64,000 nucleotides of DNA from Glandiceps talaboti (taxonomy: Eukaryota; Hemichordata; Enteropneusta; Spengelidae): the NCBI RefSeq assembly GCF_964340395.1, contig NC_135559.1:1389501-1453500 (forward strand). Direction: 5' to 3'. Below, in pieces: positions 44,301 through 59,300 of this stretch. Numbering within the stretch: the first letter of the stretch is position 1; each line of letters opens with the position of its first letter. The notes under the pieces are model-generated. The model was not told the origin of the DNA. It saw only the letters and a program-made list of their open reading frames with translations, and ran no database searches. Position numbers and translations under genes: made by a program.

Positions 44301-47300
44301 CTTGATGCGCTTCTTAAAAATATCAAGGCTGGGTGACTGGCGCACTTCTAAGAAAATAAGACTTTAGTGATAATGTCCAGGTTTACAGTACATATACCGT
44401 CCCCTTTGGCAGTCTTAAACACATAGAGTGATAAACTATAGGGAATATTAACAACCAGATTTTCACATCTCTTGGTACTTTTACTTTTAGATAAGTCAAT
44501 AATCTGTAAGATCAACACTGATCATAGGCTTATAGTAAATCAGATTTTGATGTTTTCCTAAGACTTACGATAATGTAAGATGAGTATCTATGGACTCAAC
44601 ATTTGTACAAAAACCAGTACTTTTATATCAACAATGATTTTGCAAGAAATTTTACACTTATTTGCTTCAAAATCAAGACAAAATAGATTTTTTTTTTTGA
44701 ATTATTGAAATCTGGAACAAAATTATGTAAACCTTGTTCATATTTTAAATGAATGTAGTGTCGAATCTTGCATGAAATCCTGAAGAAATGAAAAAAGTGT
44801 GTCTTTCCCATTGAGTGGCGACAGTGAACACCTGTTTGTACTTTACTTTGAGAAGAACTAAGAACAAGTTCTCATGTTACAACGTTACAAAAAAAACGTT
44901 GAAGTGTTTGTTATTTTATGAACGTTGGACTCAAGGTGCATTCTGCCCAGAATGTAGAGTTTTTATTTGCATTGACACTTTACTTTGAAAACTTGAAGCT
45001 CTCCGTGGACATCATCTGTCAAAACTTCATGGTTGGTAAGATCTGTAAACAAGAAAATGAAACAGCCTGGCCTGTAAGTGGGAAATTTTATACCTGTCCA
45101 ACATGACCTTACAATTGAACTAAGTGCTCTGCTCCATTCCATCTCAAAGTTATTCAAAACCTCGGTCGTTGCTTGGTTGACTGTCTATACCCCTGACGTC
45201 GAAAATCTGTTATAACGGTATCTGTCATCTCCCAATACTTTTGGCAGTCTTTTGCGAGACTTGTACCAATGAAGAGGGATTGGGAGGTCTTCCGACATCA
45301 TGCCAATTTTACAGGTGTGTACGTTGAAAGTCTTTTTTTGCCACCCAGGTTGAAGGAAATCACTTGAAAAGTAGCATATTAGTATTAACTTTGATACAGC
45401 AATTCAGGAACCCATTATGGTATTTTCTTACTAACCGACAACTAAACCACTTACTTGCATGACCCCCGTACATATTACCTTTCAATTTTTGCCCTGATGC
45501 TGTAGGCACACTAGAAAGTTCTTGGCTTTTTTTGAGGCGACTGAAAAGTGTTCTATTTTCACAATGTTGCTAACCGTTTGGTTAAGTTGAAGATTAGGAG
45601 ATGTTTTAGTTTGTTGCATATATGAAAGACTTGAATCATGAAAGATGTTGGAAGCTGGCTTTTGCTGTTAATGCCAATAGTTTCTAATAGTTGATGTTTT
45701 CTTATAGGTATTTAGTAATGTTGTTAGATTTTTTTGATCACTATCAGGAAAGTGCGGAGAAAAAAATGAGCAAATGAAATACCTGACAATTTCGGAAATT
45801 CTTCTACAGTGGCTAGAAAATGTTGAAATATTATCGACATTTTATTGTATTCTGATAGAAGCATTCTGATACATATCTCGGGGAAACAAATGCCTGTGAA
45901 AAAAGTTTATAGTTGTGTTAGCTCCCCATATTTGTTGGAAGAATGAACAAGTGATATGGTGACAAGTTTACAAGTCATTTACTTTAGAAACACATTGGTG
46001 TTGCAGGAAGGATAGTTTTGATGGAGAGATGTGAACACAGTCATTACAAATTAATGGCATTGAAGTAGAAACTCGCACATCATTACCAAGTATTTCCATG
46101 CCAAAGAAGTATAATAGCTCAAATGTTTCACAACATATTGTAAGTTTTGTAGGAGTTTAAAAAATGGAGTTGCTTTCACCAAGTGGCAATCTTAATTTAC
46201 AATTCATTACTTTGATGTTTGCCCTTTGTGAATTTATTTCTGTGTAAATTGTTGACTTTGTGCCATATGCTTAATGCACATGGACAGGGAAAACATGTTG
46301 GTTTTTGTGGTGTCAGTTAAGAGATGTAAACAAAAGTTTGACAGAATTTTTACTGTGCAAAGTACTAGTAACTACCGTACCATTGCAGAAAGTGAAAGTT
46401 TGATTTTCATTTTGAACAAACAAAACTGTACAAAAGAACAACAGAACTTTTACTATGCAAAGTACTAGTAACTACCATACCATTGCAGAAAGTGAAAGTT
46501 TGATTTTCATTTTGAACAAACAAAACTGTACAAAAGAACAACAGAATTTTTACTGTGCAAAGTACTAGTAACTACCGTACCATTGCAGAAAGTGAAAGTT
46601 TGATTTTCATTTTGAACAAACAAAACTGTAGAAAGGAACAACAAGATGTATTACTGATAAGAAAACTACTTGATTTATTTAAACTTGGAAGTTTGACTAA
46701 CATGTAAGTTTTCCTGTCATTGAAAGTAATATTGTAACCATTATTGAAAATTGTTAAAAAACATGGCATTCCACTTTGAGAGGTGCAGTATAGTTGTAAC
46801 AGTAGTATGGAGATGAGACAGTTTTGACTTTCTAATAGTAATACTATATTATTTGGTGTTATACAGTACTCATTGGTAAAACCTGTATGTGTCATACTTT
46901 AATATATAGAAACTCACACCTACTGTTTCACAAAGATATATTAGATTAGATAGTTCACCGTGCTTCCTAGTGCCAATATCTATTAAAGTGGCACAAGCAG
47001 TGTTTATAAGCTTTCTATTCAAGTGAAAAAATACTCTCTTAATTTAAGGTAATACATTCCAGTATAATGTTAATGTCATTGCATGTCTTCTATATTAACA
47101 TTCTGATTGTCTTCTGGCATTGTTAGTTGCATAGTACTAGGGATTTCCTGAACATTTTTTATATGTATCATAAATAATATCATCAGTTATATCTAAATAC
47201 CAGGTTTGAGTTCAGTTAATTGCAAGTGATGGTTAAATGTACTTCAGTTGGTACAATACTGTGAGTATCTTTTAAATATGCAGTAAAAACTGTGCCCAAA

Positions 47301-50300
47301 TATGGATAAACTATGTCCAAATATGGATAAACTATGCCCAAATATGGATAAACTATGCCCAAATATGGATAAACTCAGCTTCTGCACCTTTAATGTTTTA
47401 GATAAAAATGTGATAATAATGGAAAAGAAATAAGAATAAATTAAATGAGTGAATTTATTCCTAGTAAAACTGATGGCATTTATGGTATGCTCAGAGTGGT
47501 GAATAAAACAAACTCATTTCCATTTATCTTTTGTGTTGAAATGTAACCTTGAATTTCAAACCAGTGTTGCATAAAAATTGACCCAGTAGCAACCATGGTA
47601 TACTGTGTGTTTTGAAGTGTAGACACATGATAGAAAGTGACTTACTACTACACTGTGTTGTGAAGTGTAGACACATAGAAAGTGACTTAGTGCTACCATA
47701 CACTGTGTTGTGGTGTAGACACTTAGAAAGTGACTTAGTACTACCATACACTGTGTTGTGAAGTGTAGACACATAGAAAGTGACTTAGTGCTACCATACA
47801 CTGTGTTGTGAAGTGTAGACACATAGAAAGTGACTTAGTGCTACCATACACTGTGTTGTGAAGTGTAGACACATAGAAAGTGACTTAGTGCTACCATACA
47901 CTGTGTTGTGAAGTGTAGACACATAGAAAGTGACTTAGTGCTACCATACACTGTGTTGTGAAGTGTAGACACATAGAAAGTGACTTAGTGCTACCATACA
48001 CTGTGTTGTGAAGTGTAGACACATAGAAAGTGACTTAGTACTACCATACACTGTGTTGTGAAGTGTAGACACATAGAAAGTGACTTAGTGCTACCATACA
48101 CTGTGTTGTGAAGTGTAGACACATAGAAAGTGACTTAGTGATACCATACACTGTGTTTTGAAGTGTAGACACATAGAAAGTGACTTAGTGCTACCATACA
48201 CTGTGTTGTGGTGTAGACACTTAGAAAGTGACTTAGTACTACCATACACTGTGTTGTGAAGTGTAGACACAGAAGGTGACTTAGTATTACCATACACTGT
48301 GTTGTGAAGTGTAGACACATATAAAGTGACTTAGTGCTACCATACACTGTGTTGTGAAGTGTAGACACATAGAAAGTGACTTAGTGCTACCATACACTGT
48401 GTTGTGAAGTGTAGACACATAGAAAGTGACTTAGTGATACCATACACTGTGTTGTGAAGTGTAGACACATAGAAAGTGACTTAGTGCTACCATACACTGT
48501 GTTGTGAAGTGTAGACACATAGAAAGTGACTTAGTGCTACCATACACTGTGTTGTGAAGTGTAGACACATAGAAAGTGACTTAGTGATACCATACACTGT
48601 GTTGTGAAGTGTAGACACATAGAAAGTGACTTAGTGCTACCATACACTGTGTTGTGAAGTGTAGACACATAGAAAGTGACTTAGTGCTACCATACACTGT
48701 GTTGTGAAGTGTAGACACATAGAAAGTGACTTAGTGATACCATACACTGTGTTGTGAAGTGTAGACACATAGAAAGTGACTTAGTGCTACCATACACTGT
48801 GTTGTGAAGTGTAGACACATAGAAAGTGACTTAGTGCTACCATACACTGTGTTGTGAAGTGTAGACACATAGAAAGTGACTTAGTGATACCATACACTAT
48901 GTTGTGAAGTGAAGGCACATATAAAGTGACTTAGTGCTACCATACACTGTGTTGTGAAGTGTAGACACATAGAAAGTGACTTAGTACTACCATACACTGT
49001 TGTGAAGTGTAGACACATAGAATTGTGACTTAGTGCTACCATACACTGTGTTGTGAAGTGTAGACACATAGAAAGTGACTTAGTGCTACCATACACTGTG
49101 TTGTGAAGTGTAGACACATAGAAAGTGACTTAGTGCTACCATACACTGTGTTGTGAAGTGTAGACACATAGAAAGTGACTTAGTGCTATCATACACTGTG
49201 TTGTGAAGTGTAGACTCATAGAAAGTGACTTAGTGATACCATACACTGTGTTGTGAAGTGTAGACACATAGAAAGTGACTTAGTGCTACCACACACTGTG
49301 TTGTGAAGTGTAGACACATAGAAAGTGACTTAGTGCTACCATACACTGTGTTGTGAAGTGTAGACACATAGAAAGTGACTTAGTGATACCATACACTGTG
49401 TTGTGAGGTGTAGACACATAGAAAGTGACTTAGTGCTACCATACGTGTTGTGAAGTGTAGACACATAGAAAGTGACTTAGTGCTACCATACACTGTGTTG
49501 TGAAGTGTAGATGCATATAAAGTGACTTAGTGATACCATACACTGTGTTGTGAAGTGTAGACACATAGAAAGTGACTTAGTGATACCATACACTGTGTTG
49601 TGAGGTGTAGACACATAGAAAGTGACTTAGTGCTACCATACACTGTGTTGTGAAGTGTAGACACATAGAAAGTGACTTAGTACTACCATACACTGTGTTG
49701 TGAAGTGTAGACACATAGAAAGTGACTTAGTGCTACCATACACTGTGTTGTGAAGTGTAGACATATAGAAAGTGACTTAGTACTACCATACACTGTGTTG
49801 TGAAGTGTAGACACATAGAAAGTGACTTAGTGCTACCATACACTGTGTTGTGAAGTGTAGACACATAGAAAGTGACTTAGTGCTACCATACACTGTGTTG
49901 TGAAGTGTAGACATATAGAAAGTGACTTAGTACTACCATACACTGTGTTGTGAAGTGTAGACACATAGAAAGTGACTTAGTGATACCATACACTGTGTTG
50001 TGAAGTGTAGACACATAGAAAGTGACTTAGTGCTACCATACACTGTGTTGTGAAGTGTAGACACATAGAAAGTGACTTAGTACTATCATACAGTGTTATG
50101 AAGTGTAGACACATAGAAAGTGACTTAGTGCTACCATACACTGTGTTGTGAAGTGTAGACACATAGAAAGTGACTTAGTGCTACCATACACTGTGTTGTG
50201 AAGTGTAGAAGCCATGATAACAATGATAGGGTAAGTGTGGTATAAGTTAAGTTAACATTGTAACAAAAGAAGGGTAAGTCTGGTAAAAGTTAGTTAACAA

Positions 50301-53300
50301 TAGTTATTGAGACAGCCAGGTAAACTCAGATATTATATTTTACAAATATTCTAACCTGGAAAAAATACTTTCATAAGTATTGAAGCAATTCTGACAAGTT
50401 ATATATTGTCAAAAATTATGCAAACCTGGATTGAAAGGGTAGAAACTACTTAAAAGGACCAGTTCAGATTTAGATTAAAATTTAGATATTAAAAACAGTT
50501 GCTTGGTAGATTTATAAAAATATGACCCAGAAAACGAAGATGAAAAAAATATCATCTCCATTGAAAAGATTTACTTAAATGTGATGAGCTGAGATTGAAA
50601 CTGGTATTTACCAGTCACAGGGTATACATGTTTGTTCTCTCGTCAAAAGAGTAATTGCATATTTTTGTGATTAATAACACTGTCAGAAAGTAATGGACTG
50701 TGCTTTCTTTATACCAGAGGACCTGAACCACAATACATACACCTACATGTACATACATGTAGGTGTAGGGTTGCAGTGCCAACCTTGAAGAAAACACAAC
50801 ACTTCCTGTTATGGTTACAACTTCTCAGAATGTATTTTGGGTCATTTTTGGATGACAGAACATTTTACAGATGCAAAAATTAAAATAAATGTGTTTTCTT
50901 ATGTACAAATTTCCTTTCAGGGAGATCCATCAGTTCTCTAGTCTCCAGTTATGTGTACACTAACTTTTCTGAAAATATGTTGAGTCATTTAGGGATGACA
51001 CATAGAATAATGACTTTTTGTTTGTATTTTCTGTCAGGGAGGTCCATCAGTTCTCCAGCCTTGTCGTCAACACCTGAAGTCAAATCTCGGTTCACTTCAC
51101 ATCTTTCTACGCAAAGCCTTGCGAAAGCCGATCTAAGACTGAAACGTTCCAGGGCCATGTCGTGTCTGCATAAGGACAGGTTAAACAGTGATGTGTCATG
51201 GTCAGAGGAGAGGAAAATCAACCAAAGTAACGATACATTAGATGAATTGTCTGAATTCAACGATTCTACAAACAAACTTTTTGATCTTGCACCAAGTGAG
51301 TTTTACTCAGAGACCGAGGTAGTGGAAATGATGAGTTGTCAAGTGGACAGTGATCAATCTCTGAATATCATTGGAGATGATGACTTTACAGACAATGAGA
51401 AAAAAGGGACAAAAGATGGGAACACAGAGAAAACCCTCACTGTTAGGTTTGCTAGCAATCCCATTGTGAGAATTTACAGTGACAGAGGAAAGCATTGGAT
51501 TGAGAGTGAAGACTCTAAAGATGTGAGTGACTATGACTATGATGATGATGACAGTGACAGTTTTAGAGACATTGACTCGTATATTGAAGAAATGGATGAA
51601 TCAGGATGTAATGAAGGAAGATATGTACCACTATGTAATGTACTTGACTTTGATGTAAGTGATTTAATCTTTACTTTAACCCTGACAATTTTGTCTGTGT
51701 AGATGGTAGACTTACAAAGTGGTAGTTCATGGGTTGGCACACAATCTTGCAGACCATGACTATATGTGTCTGTCTGTGTCTGTATGTATGTATGTATGTA
51801 TGTATGTATGTATGTATGTGTGTCTGTATGTATGTATGTATGTATGTATGTATGTATGTATGTATGTATGTATGTATGTATGTATGTATGTATGTATGTA
51901 TGTATGTATGTATGTATGTATGTATGTATGTATGTCTGTCTGTCTGTGTGTGTGTGTGTGTGTATGTATGTTTGTATGTATGTATGTATGTATGTATGTA
52001 TGTATGTATGTATGTATGTATGTATGTATGTATGTATGTATGTATGTATGTATGTATGTATGTGTGTTCACCTTTATTTGTAATGCTATGTGTTACTTCA
52101 AATTATACTACATTCTACTCAACTGCAACTCTGTCATTGTGTACATGATAGCAATACACTCACAATGGATGGCAAAATGAAACCCACTGAATTGTAAAAC
52201 ATTAAATCTGCTGTCACATAGGAAGTGGTGTTTTCAGTGTGTAAACTGACACCAGTGACAAAATGAACTTGACCATGGACTTGTTGATTAGACTCCTTTA
52301 ATAGAAATATTAACCACCTACCTAGATTATTGTATCTTTGGATAAAAGGAAAAAAGTTCTTATAAAGAATATATCTGTAACTGATATAGAAATGTATAGT
52401 GTTTACATCAATGTATTGTCAAAATAGTCACATGACTCCAAGTACAGCAATAGTCGTTTTTAATTTAAAGTATCAAGCCAGCATGGAGGACACTCTAATT
52501 TCTGAAAACCCCATCAGCAGGAAGGACACTCCAATTTCTGAACACCCGACCAACAATTGTGAGAATCATGTATGGTTTGTTGGCCCTCATGTGAATTAAT
52601 CCCATAGAGGATAGAATTAATGATAAATCATGTGATGAACTTCATCTTGTCCATTGTTCATGTTAGCACCCTTTGGCTATTTGTCTAACCTCAACTTGTG
52701 CAGTCCAGGTTTTTTTGTTGACAACATTTCACTCCTGTGATACTTGTTAGAGTGGCTGCCTCAACAAAAGAACTGTAAAGGCAAAAATAATTGGAATGTC
52801 TTTTGTTTTGTCAAAAGATTTTACGCTATAAACTTTGATACAGTGGTGAGTCTTTGTAGTGTCTGTGAATGATATATGGGGCAGTTGTTCTCTTGGGTTG
52901 GTTGGTATTAAGTTTTAGAAAGTCGTTGTGACAATATGAGTGAGTCGTTTAGAGAGTTAGTTGATGACAATCTTAGCATGCCTTGAGAGTTGTTATCAGT
53001 CTGTAGTGTTGGCTGCTGCTGAGTGTAGAATACATTAGTTAGTTTGTATGTCAGGTTCTCAGTATGGAAACTTACTTACAGGTAAGATTATTAATTTTGT
53101 AGTCTTTAGATACATGTACATGTACTAGAAATTTACACTCGTGTATGTGATGACATCATTGGTCTTGTAACTCTGTATATATTACATGTACTAGGAACAC
53201 TTGTGTATACATGTGATGACATCATTGGTCTTGTAACTCTGTTTATCATACATATACTAGGAACACTTGTGTATGTGATGACATCATTGGTCTTGTAATT

Positions 53301-56300
53301 CTGTTTATCATACATATACTAGGAACACTCGTGTATGTGATGACATCATTGGTCTTGTAACTCTGTTTATCATACATGTACTAGGAACACTTGTGTATGT
53401 GATGACATCATTGGTCTTGTAACTCTGTTTATCATACATGTACTAGGAATACTTGTGTATGTGATGACATCATTGGTCTTGTAACTCTGTATATCATACA
53501 TGTACTAGGAATACTTGTGTATGTGATGACATCATTGGTCTTGTAACTCTGTATATCATACATGTATACTAGGAACACTTGTGTATGTGATGACATCATT
53601 GGTCTTGTAACTGTATATCATACATGTATACTAGGAACACTTGTGTATGTGATGACATCATTGGTCTTGTAACTCTGTATATCATACATGTATACTGGGA
53701 ACACTTGTGTATGTGATGACATCATTGGTCTTGTAACTCTGTATATCATACATGTATACTAGGAACACTTGTGTATGTGATGACATCATTGGTCTTGTAA
53801 CTCTGTATATCATACATGTATACTAGGAACACTTGTGTATGTGATGACATCATTGGTCTTGTAACTGTATATCATACATGTATACTAGGAACACTTGTGT
53901 ATGTGATGACATCATTGGTCTTGTAACTCTGTATATCATACATGTATACTAGGAACACTTGTGTATGTGATGACATCATTGGTCTTGTAACTCTGTATAT
54001 CATACATGTACTAGGAACACTTGTGTATGTGATGACATCATTGGTCTTGTAATTCTGTTTATCATACATGTATACTAGGAACACTTGTGTATGTGATGAC
54101 ATCATTGGTCTTGTAACTCTGTATATCATACATGTATACTAGGAACACTTGTGTATGTGATGACATCATTGGTCTTGTAATTCTGTATATCATACATGTA
54201 TACTAGGAACACTTGTGTATGTGATGACATCATTGGTCTTGTAACTCTGTATATCATACATGTATACTAGGAACACTTGTGTATGTGATGACATCATTGG
54301 TCTTGTAATTCTGTATATCATACATGTATACTAGGAACACTTGTGTATGTGATGACATCATTGGTCTTGTAACTCTGTATATCATACATGTATACTAGGA
54401 ACACTTGTGTATGTGATGACATCATTGGTCTTGTAATTCTGTATATCATACATGTATACTAGGAACACTTGTGTATGTGATGACATCATTGGTCTTGTAA
54501 CTCTGTATATCATACATGTATACTAGGAACACTTGTGTATGTGATGACATCATTGGTCTTGTAATTCTGTATATCATACATGTATACTAGGAACACTTGT
54601 GTATGTGATGACATCATTGGTCTTGTAACTCTGTATATCATACATGTATACTAGGAACACTTGTGTATGTGATGACATCATTGGTCTTGTAACTCTGTAT
54701 ATCATACATGTATACTAGGAACACTTGTGTATGTGATGACATCATTGGTCTTGTAACTCTGTATATCATACATGTATACTAGGAACACTTGTGTATGTGA
54801 TGACATCATTGGTCTTGTAACTCTGTATATCATACATGTACTAGGAACACTTGTGTATGTGATGACATCATTGGTCTTGTAACTCTGTATATCATACATG
54901 TATACTAGGAACACTTGTGTATGTGATGACATCATTGGTCTTGTAACTGTATATCATACATGTATACTAGGAACACTTGTGTATGTGATGACATCATTGG
55001 TCTTGTAACTCTGTATATCATACATGTATACTAGGAACACTTGTGTATGTGATGACATCATTGGTCTTGTAATTCTGTATATCATACATGTACTAGGAAT
55101 ACTAGTGTATGTGATGACATCATTGGTCTTGTAACTCTGTATATCATACATGTACTAGGAACACTCGTGTATGTGATGACATCATTGGTCTTGTAACTCT
55201 GTATATCATACATGTACTAGGAATACTCGTGTATGTGATGACATCATTGGTCTTGTAACTGTATATCATACATGTACTAGGAACACTCGTGTATGTGATG
55301 ACATCATTGGTCTTGTAACTCTGTATATCATACATGTACTAGGAACACTTGTGTATGTGATGACATCATTGGTCTTGTAATTCTGTTTATCATACATGTA
55401 CTAGGAACACTCGTGTATGTGATGACATCATTGGTCTTGTAACTGTATATCATACATGTACTAGGAACACTCGTGTATGTGATGACATCATTGGTCTTGT
55501 AACTCTTGTAAGTATTAGTCATTTAGAAATCAATCAATATTATATCAGTTATTATAAAATGCACAAGCCAAGATATGGTCATTGAACCAAAAATATGGAT
55601 TCTTAACCTGGTCGTTCTGCATTACGACAACCCATGTCTACACATCACTGGTTCTGCAGTGCTTGAAACATGAGTAAAAAAAATCTCAAATCGTCACTCT
55701 TTTCCCCAATTTTTCCTGAATTATGCTTGAGGAGGTATAATTATTTCTCAATATTTTTCTTCATTCAGTTGGAAAATAAAAGGTTTGTCACTACTCGCCT
55801 AGCAACTTGTAGTGACAAGGCTCCTCAGGTTACTCATATTTTCCTTGTCTGAACAAAGAAAAACACTGGTAATGATATATAATTATTTTGTTGTATTGTT
55901 GGTCTTCTGTGCTGATTTTAAGAAATCAAAACCAAGTTACTATAGCAGAGTATGTGAATGTGTGGTGTCATTGTAAAAACCATAATTTTATAAATATTAT
56001 ATTTTCATCATGATATAAACAGAATGGTTGTCAGTGTCTCAATCAGTTTGGCTGAGCAGTTACCTATGTATACAGGTAGTGAAAGCTACAAAGATATATA
56101 CAACAATATTTGCATGGAATCATTACAACAGCAGTTGTTTGTGTTTAATGTTCTTTATACAATGTTATATTTTGTGTTGTATGAGGGCGCTGTTCATGTC
56201 AAGCACCACTTTCCGGTCTCAGTCTATCAAACATGTTCTCACATTATTGCATTCCAACTTTAATGTTCACTATTACATTTGATAAATTAAAGTGTCACAA

Positions 56301-59300
56301 TCTGAGTTTATAACCTTTTTATTCAAGTAACAATGCTTGTAAAAAACTTGGATTACACTTTTCTAGTACTAAAGTATCATGTTAATGTTGATACATACCT
56401 TCAATAACATTACAGTTGTCTTCTGCCATTGTTAGAACAGTTGACTGCATGGTTGGAATTTCCTCAACATATTATATACATATAATAAATTACATCATAG
56501 GATCTTTTATAATCTATGCTCTGATGTCAGATTTGAGTTCAGTCAATTGCAAATGATGGTTATATACATTGTATGTAAACAGAATACTACAAGTACCTTT
56601 TAAATATGCAGGAAAAATTATGCCCCAAAATGTACAAACTGAGCCAACTTGTGTCCCATTAAGTATTTTTTCAGATGTTACTTATTTTTAGAGCTCTTTG
56701 GAAGGAAGTCATACAGTTGAAATAAGAAATGCATGGTGTACAAATAAGTTTGATTCACATTTATCTGCCAACTTACTATATAAACTTTAACATGTAAAAT
56801 ATAGCTGATAATTTCTGTTTGTGACTATAGTTGTCCATGGTCTTCTATCATTGTAGCTACTCAGTGGTTACCATGGTTACATGATTGAAATTACATATAT
56901 ACAGTACACTTTATAATAGTTTAATATTTTTTTAAGGAATATTCATTTGACAAGCATGTCATTATCTTTATTTATACTGGTTATATACAAACACTTGTTT
57001 CCCAAGAAGTCCAGTGAGGGCCGTCCCTCATGGGTTCAGTGTTAATGAAGGAGGAATTACCTGGGGAAAACCTGTGTTGTTTGGTAGAGTCAAAGCGAAC
57101 GACATTCTTCTTACTTACAGCGTTGTAAATTTAATCGAACCCTAAATGGGTTCGAACCCCGTCTGCAGTAGTACGAGGCAAGTGCTATAACCAGTCAGCC
57201 ACTGACAACCCTTTCAAATGAGTGCTTCTAAATGTAATATAGGTACACATGGCCAGACCATTCAAAGATCTGAAGAAGTAACACTAGTATCTAAAATGGA
57301 CATGTTCCCGTTCTTGCTTATTAATGTTGCTGACTTTGGAATCTGATATTAACCAGGTGATTTAGAATATGATTTCACCTACTTCTTGTGTTGTTTTTGC
57401 AATTAAACCTTAGTTTTGTTCTATTTTTTGTGTTTATGTACCAAAATATTGATTAGTGACACTATTTTAATTACCCTCCAATTAAAGGACAATTGCAAGA
57501 AATTAAATTTAATTACACCCCTTTAATTAACTAACCTAAAACTGAACAAAACATTGTGTCTAGAAACATGTCTTGAGGATGATTGTCAACAAGAGGCTAC
57601 AGGAATGATCATATTGATTTTTCCATTAATGACTTATGGCCTTGTCTAGATGTTTTATAGGATAGACAATTATAAGGATTTGGGTTGGAGAAGAGTTGTA
57701 TATAGTAAATACCATAATGGCAGGGGGGGGACTATGGTATGTCAACAATGTAATGATTCTATTCTGACTTATGCTGTGACCTGGACATTACGTTTTGAAA
57801 GACAGTTGATATCACGAGGGAATTGGCCAATCACAATGTTAGAAATTGTCCTTGGAAGAATCCGAAAGACAAACTTTAAGGTATGAGTGGTGTTGGTATT
57901 TTTAGTATGACATACATGTATTTTACTTATAGCATTCTGCCAATCCTCCTGTAGTACTGTAAGCCTACAAATGTTCATGTCTAGACAGTTTTGCTATTTC
58001 ACAGTTTATAACTAGTTCTCATAGAATAATTTTCAGTTGAAGCAGCTAATTGGCAGCATAAAATATAGTTTTAGTTGCTAGTTGGCAGCATAAAATATAG
58101 TTTTAGTTGCTAGTTGGCAGCATAAAATATAGTTTTAGTTGCTAGTTGGCAGCATAAAATATAGTTTTAGTTGCTAGTTGGCAGCATAAAATGTAGATTT
58201 AGTTGCTAGTTGGCAGCATAAAATGTAGTTTTAGTTGCTAGTTGGCAGCATAAAATGTAGATTTAGTTGCTAGTTGGCAGCATAAAATGTAGATTTAGTT
58301 GCTAGTTGGCAGCGTAAAATATAGTTTTAGTTGCTAGTTGGCAGCATAAAATATAGTTTTAGTTGCTAGTTGGCAGCATAAAATATAGTTTTAGTTGCTA
58401 GTTGGCAGCATAAAATATAGTTTTAGTTGCTAGTTGGCAGTATAAAATATAGTTTTAGTTGCTAGTTGGCAGTATAAAATATAGTTTTAGTTGCTAGTTG
58501 GCAGTATAAAATATAGTTTTAGTTGCTAGTTGGCGGCATAAAATATAGTTTTAGTTGCTAGTTGGCAGCATAAAATATAGTTTTAGTTGCTAGTTGGCAG
58601 TATAAAATATAGTTTTAGTTGCTAGTTGGCAGTATAAAATATAGTTTTAGTTGCTAGTTGGCAGTATAAAATATAGTTTTAGTTGCTAATTGGCAGCATA
58701 AAATATAGTTTTAGTTGCTAGTTGGCAGTATAAAATATAGTTTTAGTTGCTAATTGGCAGCATAAAATATAGTTTTAGTTGCTAGTTGGCAGTATAAAAT
58801 ATAGTTTTAGTTGCTAGTTGGCAGTATAAAATATAGTTTTAGTTGCTAGTTGGCAGTATAAAATATAGTTTTAGTTGCTAATTGGCAGCATAAAATATAG
58901 TTTTAGTTGCTAATAATTGTCAGCGTAAAATAAAGTGACTCATAGTTGAGTTGAGTTGCTAAATCATCTATTTTATAGATAGAGGTCGTAGGTCAAATTA
59001 ATCAAAGCCCATGATACTGTACTATATTATTAAGCCAACTCAACAATTTCAAGGAGTGATTTACACTGAAAAAGAAAAAAAGGGCCTTTATTAAAATTCC
59101 ATTATAGAGAGCAAGTCAGTAGTGACTCTGTTATCATACTTGGTATAAAGACATCATTGTTTGGGTACCAAGACCTGCTTACTGTAGTGTACAGGGATGT
59201 TAAGTTTTGAGACTAGCTAGCACTAGATTAGTACGGGTAAATTTAATGAAATACTCACCGAACCCAGGTCTATTCTTGGGTATACTGTACAGGGATGTTA

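Noticed and set aside
47524-50162. Open frames rich in HNTVYGSTKSLSMCLHF on the minus strand
   Set aside because: They are translations of the 50-bp minisatellite. Frames stay open only because three units make 150 bp, and there are no splice signals or start context.
53133-55522. Repeated minus-strand peptides (SYKTNDVITYTS)
   Set aside because: They come from the 64-bp minisatellite in an intron of a plus-strand gene.
56022-56072. Exon-like segment between an AG and GTAGTG
   Set aside because: Its phases do not fit the neighbouring exons of the large gene and no family is recognised.
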